Shown piece by piece: positions 50,399 through 58,722 of a stretch of DNA of 62,694 bases (its first letter is position 1; each line of letters begins with the position of its first letter). A model generated the notes under the pieces. The model did no database searches and was not told the DNA's origin. It worked only from the letters and a program-made list of their open reading frames with translations. Source of the stretch: Patescibacteria group bacterium (GTDB lineage Bacteria > Patescibacteriota > Gracilibacteria > UM-FILTER-43-11). The position numbers were made by a program, and so were the translations under genes. The DNA is taken from assembly GCA_018817125.1 (NCBI GenBank), contig JAHIUN010000013.1:1-62694 (forward strand), read 5' to 3'.

Positions 50399-52711
50399 AT
50401 GAAGAATTTTAAAAAAATCCTCACCAAGATTCCGAACAAGCCAGGGGTTTATCAATTTTTGAATGATGAAAAGGAGCCCCTTTATATAGGTAAGGCCAAA
50501 AATCTGCGCAAACGCGTACAAACTTATTTCCGACAATCCGCCAAACACAGCCCCCGTACTGCCAAGATGCTGGAGTATGTAGAGGACATTAAATGGATTG
50601 AGACGAATAGCGAGGTGGAGGCTCTGATTTTGGAGGATAATCTGGTTAAAGAACTTCAGCCTAAATACAACGTTTTACTTCGGGATGATAAGAATTTTCA
50701 GTACATCAAAGTGACGGTTGAGCAGGATTATCCGGAAATATACACTGTTCGCCGGATCACAAAAGACCACGCCAAAGGTCGGACAGGCGGTGCTAAATAT
50801 TTCGGTCCTAAAACGTCCGGTTCGGATGTGAAGCGATTGGTCGATACCGTGAAACGTGTTTTCAGGCTGTGCAGTGTACGGAATATCAATCTTGATCCAA
50901 AGGGCAAGCCTTTAAAAGGCGCAAAAGTGGCGGTCAAAATCGGCACCACATCAGCCAAACGTCCGTGTCTGGATTACCATATCAAGCGCTGTGTCGGTCC
51001 GTGCGCGGGCATGGTCACGCCCGAAGAATATCGTGTGCTCATCAACCAGGCGATCGAGTTTTTAGGAGGGGATTATAAGCCGGCGATCGAATCACTGAAA
51101 AAACAGATGCGGGAATTCGCCACCGCTAAAAAGTTTGAACGTGCCGCTAAACTCCGCGATCAGATCATGGCTATTGAACGGAGCGCGGAAAAACAATTGA
51201 TCACCAGTACCGATGTGATGGATCGTGATGTTATCGCGTCTGTGCAGGATCTCGGCCGGAACTTTTTTAACCTTTTTCAGATTCGCAACGGTCGGCTGAT
51301 CGGTCAGGAGAATTTTATTGTGGAAGGGGGTGAGGGACCCGCGGAAGTCATGGAAACCTTTTTACGGGATTATTACGCGATGGCCGCGGATATTCCGAAA
51401 GAGATCCTGATCTCTATTGAGGTCGGTGAACATAAACTGCTTCAGGATTACATCCGCCAATTTACCCGTTCGACTTCGCTCAGGGCAGGCAAAGCTGTTC
51501 AGCTCATTCATCCGCAGGTTGGCAAAAAAGACGACCTCATCCTGCTTTCTGAAAAGAACGCCCGTAGTTTCGCGGAACAGAACCGGGCCCGTTGGATGAT
51601 GGATAAAAGAGAAGAAAAGGCTTTAGAAGAACTGAAAGAGGTCCTTAAGCTTGAGGCTGAGCCTAAGCGGATCGAATGCTACGATATTTCCCATCTTTCC
51701 GGCACGGAAACGGTCGGTTCGATGGTCGTGTTTAAAAAAGGCGAACCGGCAACGGCGGATTACCGCCAGTTCCGTTTAAAAACCACTCAGGGCAGCTTAG
51801 ATGATTACAAATCCATGGTCGAAGTTCTGCGCCGCCGCCTGAATTATCTGCCAGCGGTTTTACCGGAAAGTTATAAATTAGAGAAGGCTAAAAAGAAAGA
51901 TGAAGCCTTTCTCCGAAAAGTCTGGGATCGCATGGAACGATTTGATGTTAAGCAGTTTTATGTGATTCGGAAGAAGGAAAAAATTGTTGCAATAGGCCGT
52001 ATTGATCCACTCGATGAAAAAGTTCACCGCATTGCCGGTTTGTGGGTCGATAAAAAGGAGCAGGGGAAAAAGCTTGGTCATTTTATCATTAAAAAACTCA
52101 TCGAAACCAGTAAACAAAAACGTTTATATTTATTTTGTCATCAGGAACTGGAAACGTATTACCTTAAGCTCGGTTTTGACACTTTGCATCAGCCGCCAAA
52201 AGAACTGAGTGATCACGCTAAAAAGTATTTAAATGAGGTGAAAAAACCGCTTTATATGGCCTATCAGAAAAAGAAGAAGGACCTGTCATTCGAAACCCGC
52301 CCCAATCTTATTGTCATCGATGGCGGGAAGGGGCAATTGCACGCGGCGCATGATGTTTTATTCGAAAAGGGATTGAGTGTTCCTATCATCGCACTGGCCA
52401 AACGAATCGAAGAAGTCTTTATTCCCGGAAAATCCGAACCGATTAATCTCAAATCTGATAGTGAAGGCTCTTACCTTCTTCAGCGCATACGCGATGAGGC
52501 GCATCGGTTTGCCATTGAATACAATCGGTCTTCGCGTGATAAAAAAATGACACAGTCCGCGCTCGACAAAATCCCCGGAGTCGGCCCAAAACTCCGAAAA
52601 CGTTTACTCACTTATTTTGGCTCTGTTCAGAAAATCCGTGAAGCGCCTCAGGTGACTTTGGAACAGATCGCGGGTGAAAATATTGCCAAGAGAATCAAAG
52701 AGAACCTATAA
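50399..52711 (+). CDS. uvrC: Excinuclease UvrC with an inserted GNAT acetyltransferase domain
   Basis: 770 aa; UvrC is usually about 600. GIY-YIG nuclease (KPGVYQFLNDEKEPLYIGKA, near residue 14), UVR motif near 220-250, RNase-H-like endonuclease starting IECYDISHLSGTETVGSMVVF near 420, and terminal HhH (IPGVGPKLRKRLL). Between about residues 484 and 625, in the middle of the endonuclease domain, a GNAT domain is inserted: VAIGRIDPLDEKVHRIAGLWV, KKEQGKKLGHFIIKKLIE (acetyl-CoA loop), ETYYLKLGFDTL. A second small insertion near residue 356 (RSTSLRAGKA) derives from a dispersed repeat. It incises damaged DNA with UvrAB. Confidence 0.95.
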   Translation: MKNFKKILTKIPNKPGVYQFLNDEKEPLYIGKAKNLRKRVQTYFRQSAKHSPRTAKMLEYVEDIKWIETNSEVEALILEDNLVKELQPKYNVLLRDDKNFQYIKVTVEQDYPEIYTVRRITKDHAKGRTGGAKYFGPKTSGSDVKRLVDTVKRVFRLCSVRNINLDPKGKPLKGAKVAVKIGTTSAKRPCLDYHIKRCVGPCAGMVTPEEYRVLINQAIEFLGGDYKPAIESLKKQMREFATAKKFERAAKLRDQIMAIERSAEKQLITSTDVMDRDVIASVQDLGRNFFNLFQIRNGRLIGQENFIVEGGEGPAEVMETFLRDYYAMAADIPKEILISIEVGEHKLLQDYIRQFTRSTSLRAGKAVQLIHPQVGKKDDLILLSEKNARSFAEQNRARWMMDKREEKALEELKEVLKLEAEPKRIECYDISHLSGTETVGSMVVFKKGEPATADYRQFRLKTTQGSLDDYKSMVEVLRRRLNYLPAVLPESYKLEKAKKKDEAFLRKVWDRMERFDVKQFYVIRKKEKIVAIGRIDPLDEKVHRIAGLWVDKKEQGKKLGHFIIKKLIETSKQKRLYLFCHQELETYYLKLGFDTLHQPPKELSDHAKKYLNEVKKPLYMAYQKKKKDLSFETRPNLIVIDGGKGQLHAAHDVLFEKGLSVPIIALAKRIEEVFIPGKSEPINLKSDSEGSYLLQRIRDEAHRFAIEYNRSSRDKKMTQSALDKIPGVGPKLRKRLLTYFGSVQKIREAPQVTLEQIAGENIAKRIKENL
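51467..51490. repeat. CCTTCGACTTCGCTCAGG-like repeat inside uvrC
   Basis: CGTTCGACTTCGCTCAGGGC followed by AGGC is read in frame as STSLRAGKA. Similar copies lie at 20296, 20350 and 62402 in non-coding DNA. Confidence 0.7.
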
Positions 52712-52742
52712 TAACTCTCTGCTATTTTTTAACGACAAAATA

Positions 52743-53696
52743 ATGAGAAAAGTATTAATCATTTTTACAATTATACTGTCCGTTTTTTATTTAAATGGAT
52801 GTGGTATGTCAGTTGAGGATCAGATTGGGGATCAAATTGAGGGCCAAATTGAAGATTCAGCTGAAGAGGTTGTGGAATTGGAACTGTCGCAACTTATAAA
52901 TAATCCGGTTTATAACAAAGATCTAAAGCTAAAAGGAACGGTCGGTTTGCTGGGCGAATTGTTTTGTCCTTGTTTTCGGCTGGGCGGAGGTGAGGATTTT
53001 GTTGAGGTCTGGTATGACCTGATGGCGGTGGATAGCGGTGAGCCGTGGCCAAAAGTTGATATTGAAGGGTTCGAAAACGGCGATGAAGTCATTGTTACCG
53101 GCCAATTGCGTGAGAACACAGGCTCTCTTCCTAGTAAAACCTTTTGGTTGAAATCAATTGAACCATCCTCTGCTGAAGCTGCGGAGGTTTCAGCGGAGGA
53201 AGAGAAAGAGCCTGTGATCATGACTGATGAGGAGTCAGCCATGATGATGGAGAAAATTGAAGAAGACTCTACCGCTAAAGAAAATGATGACAACATGGTT
53301 CAGAAGATGATGGTCATGATCTATGATTACTATGGCGATTTGGTGGATGTGGTTAAGGGGAAGACGATTTTGGGCCTTTCTTTTGCCGGCATCGAAAGTT
53401 CAGGAAGGGCGGAAGCGGTTTTTGAAAACGGAACTTACTACTTGCGGGCGATTCTTTACTACTTACCCATTCCAAAAGACGACTCCTTTTACGAGGGCTG
53501 GATTGTGCGAAAAAGCCCATTCAGTGTCATCAGTACCGGCAAAGCTCAGTTAATCGATGATCGTTACGTGAATATTTATCGCTCCGCACAGGATTTAACC
53601 GATCATGATTTTTATGTGCTTACCTTGGAGCCAAACGACGGTGATCCTGCACCGGCTGCTCATGTACTGGAAGGGCTGATGGAAAAAGTTGATTAG
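52743..53696 (+). CDS. Lipoprotein with repeat-derived linker and OB-like domain
   Basis: 317 aa from ATG 52743; an upstream in-frame start lies inside uvrC and is rejected. Signal peptide with lipobox FYLNGC. The first mature residues EDQIGDQIEGQIEDS are encoded by family A repeat units. Residues about 55-120 (LKLKGTVGLLGELFC, DEVIVTGQLREN) resemble an OB-fold of the nucleic-acid/anticodon type often found in lipoproteins. Acidic Met-rich linker near 160-190, then a globular C-terminus. Function unknown. Confidence 0.7.
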   Translation: MRKVLIIFTIILSVFYLNGCGMSVEDQIGDQIEGQIEDSAEEVVELELSQLINNPVYNKDLKLKGTVGLLGELFCPCFRLGGGEDFVEVWYDLMAVDSGEPWPKVDIEGFENGDEVIVTGQLRENTGSLPSKTFWLKSIEPSSAEAAEVSAEEEKEPVIMTDEESAMMMEKIEEDSTAKENDDNMVQKMMVMIYDYYGDLVDVVKGKTILGLSFAGIESSGRAEAVFENGTYYLRAILYYLPIPKDDSFYEGWIVRKSPFSVISTGKAQLIDDRYVNIYRSAQDLTDHDFYVLTLEPNDGDPAPAAHVLEGLMEKVD

Positions 53697-53733
53697 TTCC
53701 CGTTTCTTTTTGCAGGCTTTACCTTTCCCTTTT

Positions 53734-54327
53734 TTAAAACACCCGTTCTACTTTTATTTCTTTTCCATAGCCCACGTCAGTCGTAAGGGTCAGATGCCAT
53801 TCATTGTCTTTCAGGCTGTCTCCATTCATACGGAAGAAGAAAGGCCGGTTCAGAGTCTCGATTTTAAAGGGACTGGTTACATTGATCGGGCCGGCCACAT
53901 CATCATATTCGCTCGCAACGTCACATTCATCTCCTGCATCATGTTCGTAGACCACACCGTTTATCACCAGATCTCCTTCCAGGCTATTGGTACAACGGTT
54001 CCATTCCACAAATATTTCTCCGCTGAATTGGTATTCGGCCGCCCCTTCCACTCCCACATCGGCCACTCCTTCAATACTTTGCACGTTTCGGGTGAGGATG
54101 GTCCGCACATTGTCATAAGTCGTATTTTTTTCGCCGGGGTACTTTTGAAAATAATCCGCCAGGCTTTCCAGGTACATACGGGTGTTTAAAATGTCGACCG
54201 TTTTTCGCTGTTCTTCAATATTTTTACGCTGACTGAAAGCGAAAAAGAAAAAAACCGATGTTAAAAGAAAACCCAGCATCACGCACCAGATCAGAATACT
54301 TCCTTTGATGTCAGCAGCTTTTTTCAT
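53734..54327 (-). CDS. PilX-like membrane protein of the pilus cluster
   Basis: 197 aa. A basic start and one hydrophobic helix (about residues 9-32, GSILIWCVMLGFLLTS), then a soluble domain with four Cys that could pair. The layout matches PilX-type minor pilus assembly proteins, which lack a classical prepilin site. ATG overlaps the preceding prepilin stop by one base (TGATG), so it is co-translated with the minor pilin genes. Confidence 0.65.
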   Translation of the reverse strand: MKKAADIKGSILIWCVMLGFLLTSVFFFFAFSQRKNIEEQRKTVDILNTRMYLESLADYFQKYPGEKNTTYDNVRTILTRNVQSIEGVADVGVEGAAEYQFSGEIFVEWNRCTNSLEGDLVINGVVYEHDAGDECDVASEYDDVAGPINVTSPFKIETLNRPFFFRMNGDSLKDNEWHLTLTTDVGYGKEIKVERVF

Positions 54328-56339
54328 CAGGGTAAAACGGCGTTAATCTTATAGGTCTGGGTGTTGAAATCATCAATGACCGCTTCCAGAGCCATTTCTA
54401 AAATCTTTCCCCCGTTCATCTGGGCGAAGGTCAATGTTTTTACGGTAAATTCACTGACATAATCAAATATATTAAAGCCACTTACATCAATAGGGTTCAG
54501 ATCCACCTCCGTACCATTATTAAATTGTACGATTTCTTTACCGCCGGTATTGGCGAAATAGCCATTGCTTACACCTGTTGGAAAAATAATTTTAGAAACG
54601 GATTTTTTTTCTCCCAAGTCATTTATCACAAACCCTTTTTCTTCTCCCTCTACCCATTCATTTCCCGCGATGACTTCCATCTTGTCCTCCGCAGTACCCA
54701 GCTCTCCATCGCCTACACGGACGGTGGCATAGTCGGTTTCGGCTGGCACCATTTGATTTTTAACAGAATACGTGTCGATTTGGATGGTTTGAAAACTTCC
54801 TTCGTCAAACTGGGCGCCATTCAGTACAACATTCACTTGAGGAGGAGTCCCCAAATAAACGATATCTCCGTTCTGGATGTCGCCATTAGGGGCAGGATAG
54901 ATTTCCGCGGGATAGGCCCAATCCTCTATGTCCTCAGCAGGATCGCAGTCAAATTTGGTGTGACTTGGGTCATTAATGAGTTGATAGGCAGTGTCATTTA
55001 TGACTAAAAAGTCATCTTTTCTAATTCCGTTATCAAACAAACTATCGGTGGTGTAAAGCTTATTTGTTAAATCACATTCTTCATGGCTATGCGACAGCGT
55101 CGGGGGAACATAGTTTTCAATCCTGTATTCCGGGCCATTGTAATTAGCAGATGGCAGATTGCCGCTTCCGCCCGTAAAAACATTGGAAAGCACGATCTTG
55201 CTCCACGCGTACGATTTATTTAATTCAAAGTCGAGCGGCAAATCAGTCGGTGTTCCCATCAGTGGTTCCGGGTCACTCATTTTAAGTACCCGATTATTTC
55301 CGCTGTCGGCGATAAACAGGGCATGATTGCCGTTATCCGCGTATAAACCCGTTGGCAGGTTCAGCTTGCAAAACTGGGCGGTTTTGTTGCAGTCCGCGTC
55401 ATTTCCGTCGCCCACAATCACAGGGGCCAGATGGGTGGAAAGATTGTATTTCCGTATTTGGTGATTAAAGGTTTCGGCAATAAAAAGATATCCTTTGAGC
55501 CCTTTTTCATAATAAGCCAAGCCAGTAGGATAATTTAAGCCGCCTGGGATAAGAACCTTTGTTTCTTCTCCCTCTATTTCATATTGAATTATTCGTCCGT
55601 TTTCAGAGTCTGAAATAAAAAGACGAGTGTCATTGTCACTAGTTATATCGGTTGGCGATAGAAGCGGAGGGTCAAAAATAAGCTCGGTACAGGGGCCGAT
55701 CGACGGGCAGTGGAATACTTTGTTTTCTCCAGGAACCGCTACATAATAATCATCTCCCACTTTAGTAAAACCGGCGAAATTTTTAATTCCCAAATCTTTC
55801 TCTATGTCGTTAGGCTCAACCGTTTTTTTAATGGCCCCGTCCGCATTACCGAACAAATAACTGCCCGCTCCCGGGTCGATGATCTTAGTGAACAGCATCG
55901 TGTCTTTAAACACCAGGTGCAGGTCTTCATCCACTATGGCCGTGCCGATAAAACTGAATGGCAGTTGGTATTGAGTTCGTTTGTTTAAGCTTAAAATCGA
56001 GTCTCCATTGTTTTCCACCAGGTCATCCAGCGCGTTGAATTTATTCCGGATGATTTCGCTAATCGCAAATTGGCGGCCGATGTTTTTTTGTTGCGTTTCC
56101 GCCTGGAACAGGTTGTGGAAAGTGGAAGAAAAAAAGACGCTCAAACCAAGCATCAGGATGCTGGTGATTGCTACGGAAACGATTAACTCCACTAAGGTGA
56201 AACCTTTAGCCGATTTCTGATTTCTGATTTCTGACCTGCCTGCCGGTAGACAAGGTTTCTGATGCCCCGGTGCTGTATCGTTGTTTCGTTCTATCGTCGT
56301 GTCGTTATTGGTAAATAATGCGTTTGGCGGAGACTTCAT
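54327..56339 (-). CDS. PilW-like prepilin with NHL beta-propeller insert
   Basis: 670 aa. An unusually long leader of about 48 residues (MKSPPNALFTNNDTTIERNN...) is encoded largely by repeats: AACGAxACGA units, a GCCTGCCGGTAGAC palindrome half and CAGAAATCAGAAATC units. Then G|FTLVELIVSVAITSILML. Residues about 150-370 hold repeated strands such as SPTDITSDNDTRLFISDSEN, YPTGLAYYE and LPTGLYADNGNHALFIADSG, which are NHL repeats of a beta-propeller. C-terminal part unrecognised. Large tip pilins in other systems carry adhesive domains in the same way. Confidence 0.82.
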   Translation of the reverse strand: MKSPPNALFTNNDTTIERNNDTAPGHQKPCLPAGRSEIRNQKSAKGFTLVELIVSVAITSILMLGLSVFFSSTFHNLFQAETQQKNIGRQFAISEIIRNKFNALDDLVENNGDSILSLNKRTQYQLPFSFIGTAIVDEDLHLVFKDTMLFTKIIDPGAGSYLFGNADGAIKKTVEPNDIEKDLGIKNFAGFTKVGDDYYVAVPGENKVFHCPSIGPCTELIFDPPLLSPTDITSDNDTRLFISDSENGRIIQYEIEGEETKVLIPGGLNYPTGLAYYEKGLKGYLFIAETFNHQIRKYNLSTHLAPVIVGDGNDADCNKTAQFCKLNLPTGLYADNGNHALFIADSGNNRVLKMSDPEPLMGTPTDLPLDFELNKSYAWSKIVLSNVFTGGSGNLPSANYNGPEYRIENYVPPTLSHSHEECDLTNKLYTTDSLFDNGIRKDDFLVINDTAYQLINDPSHTKFDCDPAEDIEDWAYPAEIYPAPNGDIQNGDIVYLGTPPQVNVVLNGAQFDEGSFQTIQIDTYSVKNQMVPAETDYATVRVGDGELGTAEDKMEVIAGNEWVEGEEKGFVINDLGEKKSVSKIIFPTGVSNGYFANTGGKEIVQFNNGTEVDLNPIDVSGFNIFDYVSEFTVKTLTFAQMNGGKILEMALEAVIDDFNTQTYKINAVLP
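56215..56300. repeat. Repeat units inside the PilW-like leader
   Basis: Plus strand TGATTTCTGATTTCTGACCT, CTGCCTGCCGGTAGACAAGG and CGTTGTTTCGTTCTATCGTC, CGTGTCGTTATT. Three repeat types lie side by side in the segment that encodes the cleaved leader peptide. Confidence 0.75.
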
Positions 56340-56814
56340 GCTCTCCTGTGCCGTCGGTCCAGGCCACTTTCATTTCTGTTTTAAAGCCTTTATCTGTCAG
56401 TCCGGCGGGGTCAAGTGTGAAAGAGCGATAATAAAGTTCATCGATTTCTTCTGGCTCTTGTACTACGCCTTCTCCATCTACATCTACATGTATCACGCTG
56501 TAATCTCCGACTTTTTGGAGTTTGCAATTCCTGATCGCATTAGGATCGCCGGGGTCGTCGGCGGGACAGTTTGTGTTTAAAGTATTGTATCCTAATGCTT
56601 CCGCGATCTTCAGGCCCTGGTTTGCGTAAAAATGTGCCTGAATTTCATGGTTTTGGCGGTTCATCATGACCAGATTGGAGCTTTGCAGGTTCACGACTCC
56701 CAGAATGATGATGGTTAAAAAAGACATGGCGAAAACCAGTTCTATCAATGAAAATCCATCTCTCGAATGGTGGAGCGAATTGTGGAGCAAATTATGGGGC
56801 GAGTTGTGGCTCAC
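56305..56814 (-). CDS. PilV-like minor prepilin
   Basis: 169 aa. Leader MSHNSPHNLLHNSLHHSRDG is built from four units of CCACAATTCGCTCCA type (56757-56814), then G|FSLIELVFAMSFLTIIILG with Glu5. The globular part has two Cys near 80 and 92 and a C-terminal TEMKVAWTDG as in PilV/GspI minor pilins. The stop region overlaps the following prepilin start by 35 bases. It reads divergently from pilB. Confidence 0.85.
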   Translation of the reverse strand: MSHNSPHNLLHNSLHHSRDGFSLIELVFAMSFLTIIILGVVNLQSSNLVMMNRQNHEIQAHFYANQGLKIAEALGYNTLNTNCPADDPGDPNAIRNCKLQKVGDYSVIHVDVDGEGVVQEPEEIDELYYRSFTLDPAGLTDKGFKTEMKVAWTDGTGEHEVSAKRIIYQ

Positions 56815-56892
56815 GTTTTGTTTTTTAATTTAAGCTAATTTTAGCACGAAATGGGGAAAAATCGGAAATTTTGTTTTCAGAGGTAATGGGGA

Positions 56893-56921
56893 TTGCTTTT
56901 TGCTCTGAAATTTGCTATAAT
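56893..56921 (+). promoter_or_regulatory. Promoter of the pilB operon
   Basis: TTGCTT (56893-56898), 17 bases, TATAAT (56916-56921) with an extended TGC before the -10. The transcript would carry the array at 56941-57039 in a leader of about 117 bases. Confidence 0.7.
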
Positions 56922-56940
56922 ATATAGATTAATTACTAGT

Positions 56941-57039
56941 TGGAGACCTCGCTTACGGCGGGAGACCTAATGGGAGGCCTAGTGGGTGTATAACCCCAAT
57001 CAGGTCCCCAATCAGGTTCCCAATTAGGCCACCCATTGG
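56941..57039. repeat. Quasi-palindromic array in the pilB leader (family A type)
   Basis: Left GGAGACCTAATGGGAGGCCT, AGTGGG; right CCCCAATCAGGTCCCCAATC, AGGTTCCCAATTAGGCCACC, CATTGG. The arms pair over about 40 bases, right up to the pilB start. Confidence 0.85.
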
Positions 57040-57044
57040 AAAAA

Positions 57045-58268
57045 ATGGCATTACTCGACACCCTACAACAAGAGAACCCCGTGCAGGTTATACCTGAAGG
57101 GTTCGATGAGGATAAAATTCCCGGTTTAGTGGATGAGATTTTTACTGAAGCCATTCAGAAGCGTGCCAGTGATATTCATTTTAAACCGCTCGAAGAAAAG
57201 CTGATGATCTATTTCCGGATCGACGGGCAGATGCTTCCCCATAAGGAGTTTGAAAAGCTGTATCATCACCCCATTGTGGCCCGCATCAAGATCATTTCCG
57301 GCCTTAAAATCGATGAACACCGACTTCCTCAGGATGGCAAAAGCAGTTTCACGCTTGAAGAGAAGGAAGTGGATTTGCGTGTGTCGGTCCTTCCTACGAA
57401 TTTTGGCGAGAAAGTGGTCATCCGTCTGCTGGAAAAAAGTCCTACGCTGGTCAAATTGCAAGACTTGGGCATGCTCCCCAATGTGCTTTTAAAAGTCGAG
57501 GAAAAACTGAAATCCAGCTATGGAATGATTCTGGCGGTGGGGCCTACGGGCAGTGGTAAATCCACCTCACTTTTTTCTATGATTTCCACATTCGATGCGA
57601 CCAAACACAACATCTGCACCCTGGAGGATCCGATTGAATACAAGATTCCCAATGTGACTCAGAGTCAGATCAACACCGAAATCGGTTTTGATTTCCCTGA
57701 TGGGCTTCGCACTATCGTTCGTCAGGATCCCGACATCATCATGGTGGGTGAAATCCGTGACCAGAAGACCGCGTCGCTCGCTATTGAGTCGGCGCTGACC
57801 GGGCATTTGGTTTTTTCCACTCTGCATACCAATACAGCAGTGGGCACGATTCAGCGTTTACTGAATATGGACATCGATCGCTTTCTGATCTCTACCGCCG
57901 TAAAACTTATCATCTCTCAGCGTTTGGCACGCAAAGTGTGTAATTATTGCCGTGAGCAATACGCCGTTCCCAAAAAATATCACGATTTACTGCGTAAGGA
58001 AATCGACGTCAATCCTGAGGAAGCCTTCTTCTATAAGTCAAAAGGCTGTGATAAGTGTAATCAAACGGGCTATAAGGGGCGTATCGGTTTATTTGAAGTG
58101 ATGGAAATGACTCCCGCGATTGAAGAGCTCATCGTGAAGGGCGCTTCCAATCCGGATATTGAAAAAAAGGCGGTTGAAGAGGGAACGATATTACTTCGGA
58201 AAGACGCTTTATTTAAAGCGGTTACCGGCGATATTACCATTGAAGAAGCGTTGCACATTATGTCTTAA
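57045..58268 (+). CDS. pilB: Type IV pilus assembly ATPase, short PilB/GspE
   Basis: 407 aa from ATG 57045 (TTG 57036 lies in the repeat arm). The N1 domain of standard PilB/GspE (about 150 residues) is missing. It begins with the N2-like region (ILFDEIFTEAIQKRASDIHF-type start), then Walker A GPTGSGKS near 166-173, Asp box and Walker B GEIRDQKTASLAIESALTGH, His box STLHTNTA, and a zinc-binding CNYCREQ...CDKCNQTG near 300-345. It powers pilus extension. Followed by the left arm of candidate element 3. Confidence 0.92.
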   Translation: MALLDTLQQENPVQVIPEGFDEDKIPGLVDEIFTEAIQKRASDIHFKPLEEKLMIYFRIDGQMLPHKEFEKLYHHPIVARIKIISGLKIDEHRLPQDGKSSFTLEEKEVDLRVSVLPTNFGEKVVIRLLEKSPTLVKLQDLGMLPNVLLKVEEKLKSSYGMILAVGPTGSGKSTSLFSMISTFDATKHNICTLEDPIEYKIPNVTQSQINTEIGFDFPDGLRTIVRQDPDIIMVGEIRDQKTASLAIESALTGHLVFSTLHTNTAVGTIQRLLNMDIDRFLISTAVKLIISQRLARKVCNYCREQYAVPKKYHDLLRKEIDVNPEEAFFYKSKGCDKCNQTGYKGRIGLFEVMEMTPAIEELIVKGASNPDIEKKAVEEGTILLRKDALFKAVTGDITIEEALHIMS

Positions 58269-58722
58269 TTATGACTCTTAGGATTATTAAGACTTTGAAG
58301 AATATTAAGATAAAAAATGTCTACATATAAAGGAACATTCAGAAAATTAATAGCTTGGCAGGCCGCCAAGGTTTTAACTAAAGAAATTTATCGCATTACT
58401 AATAAATTTCCTTCAGACGAGAAATATGGTTTAAGCAGTCAGATGAAGCGTGCATCTATTTCAATAATGTCTAATATTGCTGAGGGCAATCAAAGAACTG
58501 GCAGAAAGGATACTTTAAATTTCTTTAATATTGCTTTTAGTTCTCTTACTGAAGTTGATTGTCAGTCTGAAATAGCTTTTGAGCTAGATTATATATCAAA
58601 AAAGGATTATGACATTTTAACTGAATTAATTAATAAGGCTGGCTATCTTATTTTTCGTTTAGTTGAATCAAAAAGGGATCCTGATAGTCCTAAAAGTCAT
58701 AAAAATCAAAAAAATCCTAACG
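58268..58722. mobile_element. Candidate element 3: four-helix-bundle domain between inverted arms (family C)
   Basis: Left arm 58268-58312 has TATGACTCTTAGGATTATTA then AGACTTTGAAGAATATTAAG. Right arm 58676-58722 as reverse complement has TATGACTTTTAGGACTATCA. Over 26 aligned bases about 20 agree. The right arm is translated as the linker between the four-helix bundle and a prepilin. The ORF-less array 36872-36993 has the same unit. Confidence 0.5.
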
